Source: Acidobacteriota bacterium (GTDB lineage Bacteria > Acidobacteriota > Terriglobia > Bryobacterales > Bryobacteraceae). Taken from it: a DNA stretch of 5,808 bases. The stretch is taken from NCBI GenBank assembly GCA_021788955.1, contig JAJYKC010000201.1, positions 1-5,808 of the forward strand, read 5' to 3'. Below, one piece after another: positions 1 through 5,087 of this stretch (its first letter is position 1; every line of letters starts with the position of its first letter). The notes beneath the pieces were generated by a model. That model saw only the letters and a list, made by a program, of their open reading frames with translations. It ran no database searches and had not been told where the DNA came from. The translations under genes were made by a program, and so were the position numbers.

Positions 1-1
1 T

Positions 2-712
2 CTCTATTTCTATCGCGACACCGGCTCGGCGATGATGATGCAGACGCTGGCCCGCGCCGCGCACGTGCCGGTGCTGTTCGGGACTGTTGGCGAGGCGCCC
101 GGTGGCGGGCCGACGAATTCGGCGATCCTGCTCGACCAATACGGCAACGTGGCCGGCCGCTACGACAAGAATTTCCTGGTGCCGTTCGGCGAATATGTCC
201 CGTCATTTTTCTGGTGGGTCAATCGCGTGACGCAGGAAGCCGGCGACTTTGTTCCCGGCCGCGGCTATCCGGTATTCGGCGAGCAGGGCCACAAACTGGG
301 CGTGTTCATCTGTTACGAATCGGCGTTTCCGTATCTGGTGCGCCGCTTCCCGGCCGCCGGAGCCCAGGCGCTGGTGAACGTGTCGAACGACGGCTACTTC
401 GGCACAAGCGCCGCGCGGCAGCAGCATTTGAAACTGGTGCGGATGCGCGCGGCCGAGAACGCCCGCTGGATTCTCCGCGCGACCAACGACGGGTTAACCA
501 CCGTCGTCGACCCCGCCGGCCGCGTCCACGGCATCGCGAAATCCTTCGAGCGCTCGGCCTGGCTGGTCGGCTTCAACTGGCAGAACGGGACCACGTTCTT
601 CACCCGTCATCCCGAGTGGTTCCCGATCGCGTGCGCGCTGATCGCCGCGCTCGGGTTCTTGCCCTGGCGGCGAATTGACGTGAGTAAACAGGCGCGGGCT
701 CACCAATCGTAA
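2..712 (+). CDS. lnt: Apolipoprotein N-acyltransferase, C-terminal part (5' end outside the window)
   Basis: Lnt is an inner-membrane enzyme that adds the third acyl chain to the N-terminal cysteine of lipoproteins, using a phospholipid donor. The frame is open from base 2 and encodes 236 residues. These are most of the periplasmic nitrilase-like domain plus the last membrane segment. In fragment numbering, the catalytic lysine is K56 in Y-D-K-N-F-L-V-P-F-G-E, and the family glutamate of that motif is E64. The nucleophilic cysteine is C104 in I-C-Y-E-S. The conserved R-x-x-x-x-E-N-A-R region lies near 147-155 and is followed by T-N-D-G. A hydrophobic stretch at about 206-222 fits the final transmembrane helix, followed by a short basic tail. 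The first catalytic glutamate and the N-terminal membrane helices lie outside the window. The 3' end overlaps the convergent gene on the other strand by 13 nt. A generic carbon-nitrogen hydrolase is less likely because of the C-terminal membrane helix. Confidence 0.93.
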   Translation, partial: LYFYRDTGSAMMMQTLARAAHVPVLFGTVGEAPGGGPTNSAILLDQYGNVAGRYDKNFLVPFGEYVPSFFWWVNRVTQEAGDFVPGRGYPVFGEQGHKLGVFICYESAFPYLVRRFPAAGAQALVNVSNDGYFGTSAARQQHLKLVRMRAAENARWILRATNDGLTTVVDPAGRVHGIAKSFERSAWLVGFNWQNGTTFFTRHPEWFPIACALIAALGFLPWRRIDVSKQARAHQS

Positions 713-1524
713 CGGTATTGCTGAAAGTACGTGACGCCCGGCTGAAGTGCCGCCTGCTCGCCCGGCTTCAACTGTTGCCGGCCGCAGCACGTTTGCGCCT
801 GGGCCGTGGCAAGGTCGACAGGGGAGACGTTGCGGTAGCCCGTGGGAGGCTGAAACAGGGACGCGGGGGGCTCCTCCGCGCGTATGTCATACGCCCGACG
901 GTCCGAGGTTACCAGCACCTGCCCGGACGTTGCGTCAATAATCTCTGCATGCATCCTGACTTCGGCGCAATCGAGCGTCGGCGCCCGCCACATCGCCATC
1001 CGGTGGATCGCCGGAGCAGGTGGCCGGGGGTCCTTCATTTCAATGACGACCTTGAATGTGCGGTAACCGGAAATGATGCCGCCGTCAGTCACGGACCAGG
1101 GCTGAGACGGTCGGCCGCCCCCCACCGAGACCGCGCAGGACTTCGACGGATCGAGCCGTTGCCGTTGCCGGGCCCCGTCCTCGCCAGGATTTTTCGTTGC
1201 CGTCATGAGGCCCAGCGCCTTGCTCGAGTGAATGCTGATTCCTCCAACCAGGTGCAGGTCGCTCCACTCGTTCTGCACTGAGCCGTCCGCCCGGTATCCG
1301 GTGAACGATTCGAAAGTCGACCCGTCGGTCCGGACCGCTCGAAACGAGGACATCGTTTCCACCGGCCGTGCCGAACCTTGCCTGGCGCCGTACTCCCTGT
1401 ATGTGAGCTGATAGGGAGCCCAAGCTGGCGCGGCGTGCGCCTTGCGAACAAGCTTCGTTGTGAGGAGCGATCCCGCGGCCACCAACAGAATCACCACCGG
1501 AAGCACGAGCCTCGTAGTTTTCAT
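700..1524 (-). CDS. Secreted protein of unknown function, 274 aa, paralogue of the 227-aa protein at 2148-2831
   Basis: I recognise no named family. Residues 1-31 form an export signal: a basic start (K2, R5), a hydrophobic core at about 6-22, and a possible A-H-A cleavage site near 31. The mature part begins A-P-x-Y-Q-L-T-Y-R-E-Y and matches the protein at 2148-2831 throughout. Shared blocks include F-R-A-V-R-T-D-G-S-T, D-G-S-V, D-P-S-K-S-C (C130), G-Y-R-T-F-K, M-W-R-A-P-T-L-D-C-A-E (C186) and V-S-P, then C246-C247. The four mature cysteines are conserved between the two, which suggests two disulfides. This copy has about 27 extra residues after the Cys-Cys pair, rich in Q, Y and W, and an Ala/Pro-rich insertion near 166-173. 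The start is chosen for the signal peptide and a GGAGG 4 nt upstream (1529-1533). It lies 33 nt downstream of the Cys-rich gene, probably in one transcript. It ends by overlapping the 3' end of lnt. Confidence 0.82.
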   Translation of the reverse strand: MKTTRLVLPVVILLVAAGSLLTTKLVRKAHAAPAWAPYQLTYREYGARQGSARPVETMSSFRAVRTDGSTFESFTGYRADGSVQNEWSDLHLVGGISIHSSKALGLMTATKNPGEDGARQRQRLDPSKSCAVSVGGGRPSQPWSVTDGGIISGYRTFKVVIEMKDPRPPAPAIHRMAMWRAPTLDCAEVRMHAEIIDATSGQVLVTSDRRAYDIRAEEPPASLFQPPTGYRNVSPVDLATAQAQTCCGRQQLKPGEQAALQPGVTYFQQYRYDW

Positions 1525-1557
1525 ATCGCCTCCATACTCGGCGGACCCGTCCGTCCC

Positions 1558-1917
1558 CTACTGGGAGCAGAAATAAGAGCATCCGCAAGGCATGATGCTG
1601 ATGCAACTCGAAATCTCGTAGTAACCGGCATAGCAGCCCGACGGAGGGTTTTGGCCGGGCGAGCAAAGCTGTCCCGACTTGTTCTGACAGATTCCGCCGC
1701 AATAGGTGTGGTAACACGTCGTACCCGGAAAGTCGCCGCACCCGGATTCCGGCTCGGAGAAAAACCCCGTAAACGCCCCCGGCGAACACTGATACGTACA
1801 TGGCTGTGTCCGGCCATTCGAGGCGAACCAGATCGGGGCACTGAGCACGGCGGCGACGACCATGAGTGCCCTTGCCGCCCGCGCCAGCCGTGATGCCACA
1901 TGACCTTCTATCTTCAT
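1558..1917 (-). CDS. Small secreted cysteine-rich protein, 119 aa, unknown function
   Basis: The N-terminus has basic residues (K2, R10, R13, R16) and a hydrophobic stretch at about 18-32 (A-L-M-V-V-A-A-V-L-S-A-P-I-W-F), which reads as an export signal cleaved near 33-38. The remaining 80 or so residues contain 12 cysteines (40, 44, 60, 68, 73, 77, 85, 95, 105, 111, 113, 117). They also have many Gly, Ser, Tyr and Pro but almost no charged residues. This is what a small disulfide-rich extracellular protein looks like. I do not recognise the fold, and I would not call it a toxin or bacteriocin without more evidence. The frame stays open upstream to 2367, but M at 1917 is chosen because it gives a proper signal peptide. 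The nearest SD-like match is a GGAG 13 nt upstream, so initiation may be weak. An internal Met at residue 19 would lose the basic n-region. It lies between the two paralogous secreted genes, on the same strand. Confidence 0.68.
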   Translation of the reverse strand: MKIEGHVASRLARAARALMVVAAVLSAPIWFASNGRTQPCTYQCSPGAFTGFFSEPESGCGDFPGTTCYHTYCGGICQNKSGQLCSPGQNPPSGCYAGYYEISSCISIMPCGCSYFCSQ

Positions 1918-1950
1918 GACGCTGGAATATCTCCATCCGTTGATGTGCGG

Positions 1951-1972
1951 CGCGGGTCGAACGTGGCCCGCG
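1951..1972 (-). promoter_or_regulatory. Inverted repeat in the probable 5' leader of the Cys-rich gene
   Basis: A perfect 6-bp inverted repeat, CGCGGG at 1951-1956 and CCCGCG at 1967-1972, lies 33 nt upstream of the start at 1917. It falls almost exactly where a transcript from the -10-like box at 1978-1983 would begin. It could be a 5' stabilising hairpin or an operator half-site pair. On the strand that would be transcribed, the arms do not extend cleanly beyond six pairs. Confidence 0.25.
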
Positions 1973-1977
1973 GTGGG

Positions 1978-1983
1978 ATTATA
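1978..1983 (-). promoter_or_regulatory. Candidate -10 element for the Cys-rich gene and the downstream secreted gene
   Basis: Read on the minus strand this is TATAAT, an exact sigma-70 consensus -10 in otherwise GC-rich DNA. It lies about 60 nt upstream of the start codon at 1917, in the 230-nt spacer after the 227-aa gene. I see no good -35 hexamer at 16-18 nt, so the call rests on the -10 alone. If real, it would separate the 1558-1917 and 700-1524 pair from the TPR operon upstream. Confidence 0.33.
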
Positions 1984-2147
1984 GACCCAGATCCGGGAAG
2001 GATGGGCATAAGAGGCGGTAACCCGATGAAAAGGGGGGGATAAAATCCTTGACATCCGCCGGAAATTGAAGAGCCTTCCCCCCGCGTTAGTGGAGTAGTT
2101 TTCGGTTTTCCGAGAATACAGGGTGGGTTCCGGCCTCAACGGCGGGC

Positions 2148-2831
2148 TCAGTTGACGTAGCAGCAGGCGGCCATTTCTTCGGCGGAGAGTTCGTCCGGCG
2201 AGACGGTTTTCAGGCCTCGCGGCAGAACGAAGAGCGCGGCATTCGGTTCGCCGGGACGAACGTCGACGGCTTTCTCCTCGTAAACCATCTGATACTTTCC
2301 GGTCTGTTCGTCGAGGGTTTCGGCCATACTGCCCAGTTCCGCACAGCCAAGCGCCGGGGCACGCCAAAGAGTAACTCGATGACGGGGGCCGACTTGTTGG
2401 ATGATCTTATAAGTCCGGTAACCGAGCCGTGTCTCCGAAGTAATCGACGCGACCTGGTTCATGCGTCCGCCGTTGAACTGAACGGTGCAGGACTTCGCCG
2501 GGTCCCACCGGTTCCAGGCGCCGGCGGCGCCGGCATTGGCGTTGTGGACCACCGATTCCAGCCCGAGCCGGTCGATGGCGCGCACGGTCGTGCCGCCGGC
2601 GAGTTCGAACTTGCGCCATTGGGTGCGGATCGATCCGTCAAGTTTGTAAGTGGTCTGCGATTCGTAAGTCGAGCCGTCGGAGCGGACGGCTCGAACGGTC
2701 TCGGCATTGAGATACGCGTGCGATAAGTTCGGACCCGTGACGTAAGCCCGATAAGTGATCTGATACGGAGCGGCGGGCTGAGCGCACAGCGGGACGGCCG
2801 CGGCCGCGAACAAGAGCGCACAAATTCGCAT
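2148..2831 (-). CDS. Secreted protein of unknown function, 227 aa, paralogue of the 274-aa protein
   Basis: The N-terminus M-R-I-C-A-L-L-F-A-A-A-A-V-P-L-C-A is a signal peptide, probably cut after A17 before Q-P-A-A-P. The V-P-L-C sequence does not fit a lipobox well, so a soluble exported protein is more likely than a lipoprotein. The mature part opens A-P-Y-Q-I-T-Y-R and carries R-A-V-R-S-D-G-S-T, D-P-A-K-S-C (C115), G-Y-R-T-Y-K, L-W-R-A-P-A-L-G-C-A-E (C163) and V-S-P. It ends A-C-C-Y-V-N with C223-C224. Each block has its counterpart in the protein at 700-1524. The second cysteine and the Cys-Cys pair are exactly 60 residues apart in both (163 to 223, 186 to 246). The frame extends upstream to 2990, but the start at 2831 is fixed by an AGGAG 8 nt upstream (2840-2844) and by the signal peptide. 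The start lies 20 nt after the TPR stop, so the two are co-transcribed and perhaps translationally coupled. No function is assigned. Confidence 0.85.
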   Translation of the reverse strand: MRICALLFAAAAVPLCAQPAAPYQITYRAYVTGPNLSHAYLNAETVRAVRSDGSTYESQTTYKLDGSIRTQWRKFELAGGTTVRAIDRLGLESVVHNANAGAAGAWNRWDPAKSCTVQFNGGRMNQVASITSETRLGYRTYKIIQQVGPRHRVTLWRAPALGCAELGSMAETLDEQTGKYQMVYEEKAVDVRPGEPNAALFVLPRGLKTVSPDELSAEEMAACCYVN

Positions 2832-2851
2832 GGGCCTTGCTCCTACATCCG

Positions 2852-3763
2852 TCACGATAACTTCTTTCGCGCGAACGGAACAGCGTACGCCGCCGGAGGA
2901 TTGTGCGACGTCGCCGCCGCGGCCTTGCGGTAATACTCCATCGCCTGCGCCTTGTCGCCGAGCTTCTCGTACGTTTCGCCGATCAGGCACTGGATGAACG
3001 GATCGCGCTGGTTGGCCTTTTGCAACTGCTCGAGCGCGCCTTTGTAGTCGCCTGTGTAGAAATCGACGTAGCCAACAAGATACGGGAAGAACATCTGCTG
3101 CTGGGGGTTCGTGCCTTTATCGAGAATCGCCTTGGCGGAGGCGACGTGACGCCGCGCTTCGGCCGCCTCACCGCGCCGGGCGGCCAGGCGCGCCTGCGCA
3201 TGCTCCCAGCGGAACTCCCATAAATCCCGCCGGTCCGCGCTGATATTCGGCTCCTGCAAACCCACATCATGGCCGGTCTTATACCACTTACTCGCCGCGG
3301 CGAAATCGGCCGAGTCGATGCACACGCGCGCCGCTTCATCGGCGATCTCGCCCTGCTGATAGTAATTCTTCTGCCCGGCGTAAATATCGAAAATGCGCTG
3401 CTCGTATTCGACGGTTTTCTCGCAGTTGGCCTCGAAGGCATAGGACATCGCCATGGCCCGGTTCGCGGCCGCCTTCTCCTCCGGCGTTTGGGCCGCGCCG
3501 ATTGCCTTGGTGAAATACGTCCGCGCCTCGGTTCCCTTCCCCATCAGGTCGAGCACGCTGCCGGCCGCGATATTGGCGGGGATCGATTCAGGCGAGCCTT
3601 TGAGCGTCTCGCGGTACAGAGCGAGCGCGTTTTCAAGTTTGCCTTCCCGCATGAGGCGCTGGCCTTTGCGGATAAACTCGGGGGCAGCAGGGCCTTGGGG
3701 TTGAGCAAACGCGGGGGTGAGGGCGGCGGCGAGCGAAACAGCAACAGCGAACGTGGCCTTCAT
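2852..3763 (-). CDS. Exported tetratricopeptide-repeat (TPR) protein, 303 aa
   Basis: TPR proteins are helical scaffolds that bind other proteins; the partner here is unknown. Residues 1-20 (M-K-A-T-F-A-V-A-V-S-L-A-A-A-L-T-P-A-F-A) are a classical signal peptide cut before Q-P-Q-G, so the protein should be periplasmic or secreted. TPR-like units are visible at about 28-57, where G-K-L-E-N-A-L-A-L-Y-R-E-T-L is typical, and at about 62-92. Two more lie at about 223-255 (Y-T-G-D-Y-K-G-A-L-E-Q-L) and 256-285 (G-D-K-A-Q-A-M-E-Y-Y-R-K-A-A-A). The middle (95-215) is helical, with weaker repeats and an Ala/Arg-rich stretch at 190-212. A GGAGG lies 12 nt upstream of the start (3776-3780), a slightly long spacing; the only nearer ATG on that side leads straight into a stop. 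The gene reads away from the VOC remnant across a 70-nt spacer holding a palindrome. The 227-aa secreted gene follows after 20 nt. The exact number of TPRs is uncertain. Confidence 0.85.
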   Translation of the reverse strand: MKATFAVAVSLAAALTPAFAQPQGPAAPEFIRKGQRLMREGKLENALALYRETLKGSPESIPANIAAGSVLDLMGKGTEARTYFTKAIGAAQTPEEKAAANRAMAMSYAFEANCEKTVEYEQRIFDIYAGQKNYYQQGEIADEAARVCIDSADFAAASKWYKTGHDVGLQEPNISADRRDLWEFRWEHAQARLAARRGEAAEARRHVASAKAILDKGTNPQQQMFFPYLVGYVDFYTGDYKGALEQLQKANQRDPFIQCLIGETYEKLGDKAQAMEYYRKAAAATSHNPPAAYAVPFARKKLS

Positions 3764-3788
3764 GCGGCCATCTTACCTCCGCGGAACA

Positions 3789-3812
3789 CTCCTGACAGAA
3801 CACTATCAGGAG
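3789..3812. promoter_or_regulatory. Palindromic operator-like site in a divergent promoter region
   Basis: The arms CTCCTGACAG (3789-3798) and CTATCAGGAG (3803-3812) are inverted repeats matching at 9 of 10 positions around a 4-nt centre, AACA. The site is 26 nt upstream of the TPR start and 22 nt upstream of the VOC start, in the only spacer between the two divergent genes. This is where a dimeric repressor would control both. An RNA hairpin in a leader is the alternative. No regulator gene is adjacent, so the binding protein is unknown. Confidence 0.45.
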
Positions 3813-3833
3813 CCCTCCGGCAAACTAAAGCCC

Positions 3834-4201
3834 ATGAACAAACCCCTTAGCTGGTTCGAAATTCCCGCCTTGGACCTCTCGCGGGCCAAGGCTTTCTACG
3901 AACGGGTCCCGGGCGTCACGCTCCAGGAGCGCATCATGCTCGACACGCCCCCGGGCGGTTTTCCCCTTCGACCGCGCGACCGCGACCGGAGGGTCGTTGA
4001 TCCAGCGCGACGGGTTCCAATCCTCGCGCAACGGCGCCGTGGTTTACTTGAACGCAGGCGCTTCGCCCGGTGCGGTGCTCGATCGCGTGGCCGCGGCGGG
4101 CGGCGAGATCGTGCTGCCCAAAACGGCGCTGAGCGGAAAACATCGGCTACATCGCGCCGACCGCCGGCGCCGAAGGCAACCGCGCCGGCCTGCACGCCAC
4201 G
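3834..4201 (+). pseudogene. VOC/glyoxalase-family protein, interrupted by two one-base frameshifts
   Basis: Three frames join into one VOC-superfamily domain of about 122 residues. From ATG 3834 it reads M-N-K-P-L-S-W-F-E-I-P-A-L-D-L-S-R-A-K-A-F-Y-E. After the C5 run at 3948-3952 the sense continues one frame on: V-F-P-F-D-R-A-T-A-T-G-G-S-L-I-Q-R-D-G-F, then N-G-A-V-V-Y-L-N and A-A-G-G-E-I-V-L-P-K. After the A4 run at 4137-4140 it moves one more frame: N-I-G-Y-I-A, then E-G-N-R-A-G-L-H-A. This is the order expected of small glyoxalase/bleomycin-resistance-type proteins, which are βαβββ folds often binding a metal. Removing one C and one A would restore the whole gene. Codon bias is kept in all three pieces, so the shifts are recent or are sequencing errors. 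No good SD precedes the start. Substrate unknown. Confidence 0.75.
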
Positions 4202-4320
4202 TCCTTCGGCGGCTCCGGACGCACCATCTACCGCGACGTCCGCGATCTGCCGCTGTCCGGCGTGCCGGTGCGGGGCGAAGCCGGCGCCGGCCCGAAGCTG
4301 GCTGCCGCCGCCGAGCTCGC
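4202..4320 (+). other. Coding-like stretch of unknown origin after the VOC domain
   Basis: The third VOC frame stays open past the usual family end (G-L-H-A) and reads F-G-G-S-G-R-T-I-Y-R-D-V-R-D-L-P-L-S-G-V-P-V, then G-A-G-P-K-L-A-A-A-A-E-L. Third codon positions are nearly all G or C up to about 4318, after which the composition turns AT-rich. It looks like real coding sequence. It may be an extended C-terminus of the VOC protein or the end of a different gene joined by a deletion. I do not recognise it. Past 4346 the same frame is only a shadow of the toxin gene. Confidence 0.35.
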
Positions 4321-4344
4321 TCAATATCTTTTTTGGTATATTCA
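4321..4344 (+). promoter_or_regulatory. Candidate promoter and operator of the toxin-antitoxin-chaperone operon
   Basis: The sequence turns abruptly AT-rich here. TATATT at 4337-4342 is a -10-like element lying 5 nt before the toxin GTG, so a transcript would start at or next to that codon and could be leaderless. AATAT (4323-4327) and ATATT (4338-4342) form an inverted repeat with 10 nt between the arms. Extending to 4321 and 4344 adds one mismatch and one match. HigA-type antitoxins repress their own operon by binding palindromes over the promoter, so this is the natural operator candidate. I see no convincing -35 box. Confidence 0.42.
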
Positions 4345-4347
4345 GAT

Positions 4348-4671
4348 GTGGGTTGGACAGTCGAGACCCTCGATGACACCGTCGACCTGGAGATCGAGGC
4401 ATTTCCCGAAGACATGCGGGCGAGACTCGTGCGTATTGCGAAACTCATCGAAGAGAAGGGTCTGGAGCGCGTGCGCGAGCCGCACGTGAAACACCTGGAA
4501 GGCCGTTTATGGGAGATGCGACTGAAAGGCCGCAGCGGGATTTCGCGCGCGCTGTATGTCACGGCCCCGGGAAAGCGCGTGGTGATTGTGCGGGCATTTG
4601 TGAAGAAAACGCAGAAAACGCCGAGGCGGGAGATCAATTTGGCGTTGTCGCGCGCGAAGTCGATTCGGTGA
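4348..4671 (+). CDS. higB: HigB/RelE-type toxin of the Gp49 family, 107 aa
   Basis: HigB toxins are ribosome-dependent mRNA endonucleases of the RelE/ParE fold that block translation when freed from the antitoxin. The protein shows the Gp49-like (PF05973-type) pattern: W-T-V-E near the N-terminus, then P-E-D-M-R-A-R-L-V-R-I-A-K-L-I-E-E at about 20-36. Next come H-V-K-H-L-E-G-R-L-W-E-M-R-L-K at about 46-60 and the family signature A-F-V-K-K-T-Q-K-T-P at 83-92, followed by a helix E-I-N-L-A-L. Length is normal for the family. The start is taken as GTG 4348 because homology begins at G-W-T-V-E; a TTG at 4333 is possible but less likely. No SD precedes it, which fits leaderless or weak initiation. 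It lies 13 nt before the antitoxin, in the toxin-first order typical of higBA. The exact catalytic residues cannot be named from this sequence alone. Confidence 0.88.
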   Translation: MGWTVETLDDTVDLEIEAFPEDMRARLVRIAKLIEEKGLERVREPHVKHLEGRLWEMRLKGRSGISRALYVTAPGKRVVIVRAFVKKTQKTPRREINLALSRAKSIR

Positions 4672-4672
4672 T

Positions 4673-4679
4673 GGAGGTG
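4673..4679 (+). promoter_or_regulatory. Strong ribosome binding site of the antitoxin gene
   Basis: GGAGGTG ends 5 nt before ATG 4685 and is the only strong SD in the operon. The toxin has none and the chaperone has at best a poor one. This should favour antitoxin synthesis over toxin from the shared mRNA. It also fixes the antitoxin start. Confidence 0.7.
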
Positions 4680-4684
4680 TAACG

Positions 4685-5083
4685 ATGGCACGCATTTCAG
4701 ACATGCACAAGAAGTGGATGCAAGAGCCGAGGTATCGGAAAGCTTACGCGGCTCTTAAGCAAGAGTTTGTCCTGGCTTCGGCCGCGATCGATGTGCGGAA
4801 CCGCGCAGGTCTTACGCAAGAGGCGTTGGCCCGGAAAATGGGAACGACGCAACCCGTAGTCGCTCGACTGGAGAGCGGGCGCGGGCGGCCATCGATGCGC
4901 ACTCTGGATCGTCTGGCGAAAGCGGCCGGATCTCGTCTGATTATCAGCTTTGCGCCCGTGAGGCTTGCTTCCGCCCGTCTCCTCACTGCACAGGAACTGC
5001 AACTTGGCACAGGCCGGTGCAGGGGCCGGTACGCGAACAATCAGCCCCTGCCGGCGCCGGGCACACAACTCAGGGCGGCGTAA
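4685..5083 (+). CDS. higA: HigA-type HTH antitoxin, 132 aa, with a divergent or frameshifted C-terminal tail
   Basis: The antitoxin binds and silences the upstream toxin and represses the operon. Residues 1-38 form a helical N-terminal region, with K-K-W-M-Q-E-P-R-Y-R-K-A-Y near the start. Residues 41-82 are an XRE/Cro-type helix-turn-helix: A-G-L-T-Q-E-A-L-A-R-K-M-G-T-T-Q-P-V-V-A-R-L-E-S-G, then P-S-M-R-T-L-D-R-L-A-K-A-A-G. A plain HigA would end just after G-S-R-L-I-I-S-F-A-P-V at about 92. Here 40 more residues follow, where chaperone-controlled antitoxins carry the ChAD tail. In frame the tail is low-complexity (Gly, Arg, Pro, Gln) with no Trp. One base off, from 5002, the DNA encodes T-W-H-R-P-V right after in-frame E-L (4994-4999), which suggests a one-base deletion near 5000. 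A restored frame would run to a stop at 5158-5160, about 158 residues. Start set by the GGAGGTG. The HTH call is firm; the tail is uncertain. Confidence 0.87.
   Translation: MARISDMHKKWMQEPRYRKAYAALKQEFVLASAAIDVRNRAGLTQEALARKMGTTQPVVARLESGRGRPSMRTLDRLAKAAGSRLIISFAPVRLASARLLTAQELQLGTGRCRGRYANNQPLPAPGTQLRAA
5013..5055 (+). repeat. Inverted repeat at the antitoxin 3' end
   Basis: GCCGG-TG-CAGGGGC (5013-5026) can pair with GCCCCTGCCGGC (5044-5055): 12 base pairs, a 2-nt bulge and a 17-nt loop. It lies inside the antitoxin tail, 33 nt before the chaperone GTG. There is no T-run after it, so it is not an intrinsic terminator. It could limit read-through, protect mRNA or shape chaperone translation. 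It begins 10 nt after the point where the frame appears to slip. Confidence 0.5.
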
Positions 5084-5087
5084 AACC

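Noticed and set aside
494..1281. Long overlapping ORFs opposite lnt and opposite the 274-aa gene
   Set aside because: They are Arg/Pro-rich products of GC-rich antisense frames without motifs or credible starts.
2049..2078. TTGACA on the plus strand as a -35 box
   Set aside because: No -10-like sequence follows at 16-18 nt and no plus-strand gene lies downstream.
2101..2120. TTCGG-TTTT-CCGAG hairpin as a terminator of the TPR operon
   Set aside because: On the minus strand a C-A mismatch breaks the stem and no T-run follows, so I do not call a terminator.
1918..2367. N-terminal extension of the Cys-rich ORF back to 2367
   Set aside because: It would overlap the end of the 227-aa gene by about 220 nt, and the extension is Arg-rich and unstructured. 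The Met at 1917 gives a proper signal peptide.
2832..2990. N-terminal extension of the 227-aa protein back to 2990
   Set aside because: It overlaps the TPR gene and lies before a clear SD and signal peptide at 2831.
4996..5010. Programmed -1 frameshift site giving the Trp-His-Arg tail
   Set aside because: The downstream hairpin is suggestive, but there is no X-XXY-YYZ slippery heptamer. A one-base deletion or assembly error explains it more simply.
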